DNA of 64,000 nt from NCBI GenBank assembly GCA_947647595.1, contig CANSKZ010000003.1, positions 1 to 64,000 on the forward strand. The letters run 5' to 3'. Every line of letters starts with the position of its first letter. Within the stretch, counting starts at the first letter, position 1. This document shows, in pieces, positions 63,579 to 64,000 of the stretch. Made by a program: the position numbers and the translations under genes. Source of the DNA: an uncultured Clostridium sp. Lineage in GTDB: Bacteria; Bacillota; Clostridia; TANB77; CAG-508. The notes beneath the pieces are model-generated. The model was not told the DNA's origin and made no database searches. It saw nothing but the letters and a program-made list of their open reading frames with translations.

Positions 63579-64000
63579 ATGCAAATTCTAGAAAAATGTA
63601 CGCTATGCCCACATGAATGCAAAGTAAATAGAATCAAAGGAGAAACACGGAAAATGTAAATCAGATAGCCAGATAAAAATATCGCTTGTTGATTTGCATT
63701 TTTTTGAAGAACCGTGTATTAGTGGAAAAAGTGGTTCTGGAGCAGTCTTTTTTTTAGGTTGTAACATGAATTGTAAATTTTGCCAAAACTATGAAATTAG
63801 TCAAATGCGGCAAAGGAAAAATGGTGACAACTGAACAATTAGCCAATGAATTTTTGAAATTGCAAGAAAAAGGAGCTAATAATATTAATCTTGTGACAGG
63901 CTGTATATATGTGCCTCAAATAATGGAAACGATAAAGTTAGCGAAAAGACAAGGTTTGAAGATTCCAATCGTTTATAATTCAAGCGGATATGAGAAAAAA
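63579..64000 (+). CDS. Radical SAM protein (PflA-like), 3' truncated by window, with two CGG +1 recoding sites
   Basis: 139 residues visible after two steps. N-terminal Cys cluster CTLCPHECKVNRIKGET-GKC (possibly an extra metal site), radical SAM motif CNMNCKFC (CxxxCxxC, binding 4Fe-4S and SAM), then NYEISQM-GKGKMVTTEQLAN and NINLVTG. This is the family of short PflA-like proteins with an N-terminal Cys motif. The unshifted frames stop at 63657-63659 and 63832-63834. The target is unknown. RBS AAAAGGAG. Confidence 0.9.
63648..63650 (+). other. CGG +1 recoding site 20 (radical SAM codon 24)
   Basis: In-frame CGG after ACA, then A. Skipping C gives GET-GKCKSD; unshifted frame stops at 63659. 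Confidence 0.92.
63808..63810 (+). other. CGG +1 recoding site 21 (radical SAM codon 77)
   Basis: In-frame CGG after ATG, then C. Skipping C gives SQM-GKGKMVTTEQLA; unshifted frame stops at 63834. Confidence 0.92.

Noticed and set aside
5301-63810. The broken genes as sequencing or assembly errors
   Set aside because: All 21 breaks are an extra C in front of GG, always in phase with a Gly codon and never in front of the many GG pairs in TGG, AGG or across codon borders, and not in homopolymers. Random or motif-driven insertion of C before GG would also hit the other phases. Raw reads would settle it.
5301-63810. The broken genes as true pseudogenes
   Set aside because: dnaE, aspS, sigG and others are intact on both sides of each break, with no other disabling change of any kind, and several are essential.
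5301-63810. CGG reassigned as a normal three-base codon for another amino acid
   Set aside because: Three-base reading leaves the frame wrong after every site; only a +1 step restores the proteins.
1-64000. CRISPR arrays, IS elements, rRNA genes
   Set aside because: No regularly spaced direct repeats, transposase genes or rRNA-like stretches were found.

Overview
The window is a 64 kb stretch of AT-rich, endospore-forming Firmicutes chromosome, most probably a gut-type Clostridia relative; the species cannot be named from the sequence. Support for a spore former: an alpha/beta SASP, sigG, a spoIVFA/spoIVFB-like pair, spoIIM, the cotJABC operon and a YlmC/YmxH-type PRC-barrel protein. The remainder is chromosomal housekeeping: tuf, plsX, acpP, aspS, comEC, split transketolase, lspA, pseudouridine synthases, trmL, ruvA, rarA, mgtE, a two-component system, dnaE, xerD-like, asnB, rqcP, a GH57/GT4/DUF4912 alpha-glucan cluster and a radical SAM gene cut by the window end. 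No CRISPR array, IS element, rRNA or prophage was seen; one tRNA (Gln, CUG) is present.

The main discovery is a recoding pattern. In 14 conserved genes the reading frame is interrupted 21 times, always the same way: an in-frame CGG codon is met, and the conserved protein continues if the C is skipped and GGN is read as glycine. The frame always resumes at a Gly codon (GGA 15, GGT 3, GGC 2, GGG 1), the preceding codons are diverse, and no other kind of frameshift is needed to restore any recognised conserved gene. In my by-eye scan no in-frame CGG in these conserved genes is read as arginine, although CGT, CGA, CGC and AGA are. dnaE needs four such events, comEC, the S1 protein, an HD protein and the radical SAM gene two each, and aspS, sigG, spoIVFB, spoIIM, asnB, rqcP, a histidine kinase, a pilin-like protein and a membrane protein one each. 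The simplest reading is that CGG(N) is decoded with a +1 shift as glycine, by four-base decoding or by out-of-frame capture of tRNA-Gly at a codon with no cognate tRNA.

Against this background six orphan monocistronic cassettes (about 1.09-1.54, 3.08-3.73, 26.6-28.04, 31.15-31.77, 31.82-32.33 and 58.52-59.03 kb) lie between core genes, mostly with their own promoter and terminator. They carry seven in-frame CGG codons that must be read as Arg in the usual frame; a +1 shift there would truncate all six. Three of them share an almost identical promoter spacer. They look like later arrivals that do not follow the host's CGG rule, or genes expressed only when CGG is read normally.

Layout: 1-9.3 kb tuf, fatty-acid genes, aspS, a cell-wall hydrolase and comEC; 9.3-17.5 kb SASP, hpf, two pilin-like surface proteins, transketolase, tRNA-Gln; 17.7-25 kb membrane protein, lspA, glycosyltransferase, two pseudouridine synthases, S1 protein, Fic-like protein; 25-31 kb envelope proteins, maf, trmL, lipoprotein cyclophilin; 32-39.3 kb sporulation and recombination block; 39.4-48.2 kb mgtE, two-component system, HD protein, dnaE; 48-57.6 kb ABC transporter, NAGPA-type protein, EndoQ-like nuclease, spoIIM, recombinase, asnB; 57.7-64 kb Nudix, rqcP, alpha-glucan cluster, ylbF-like, radical SAM.
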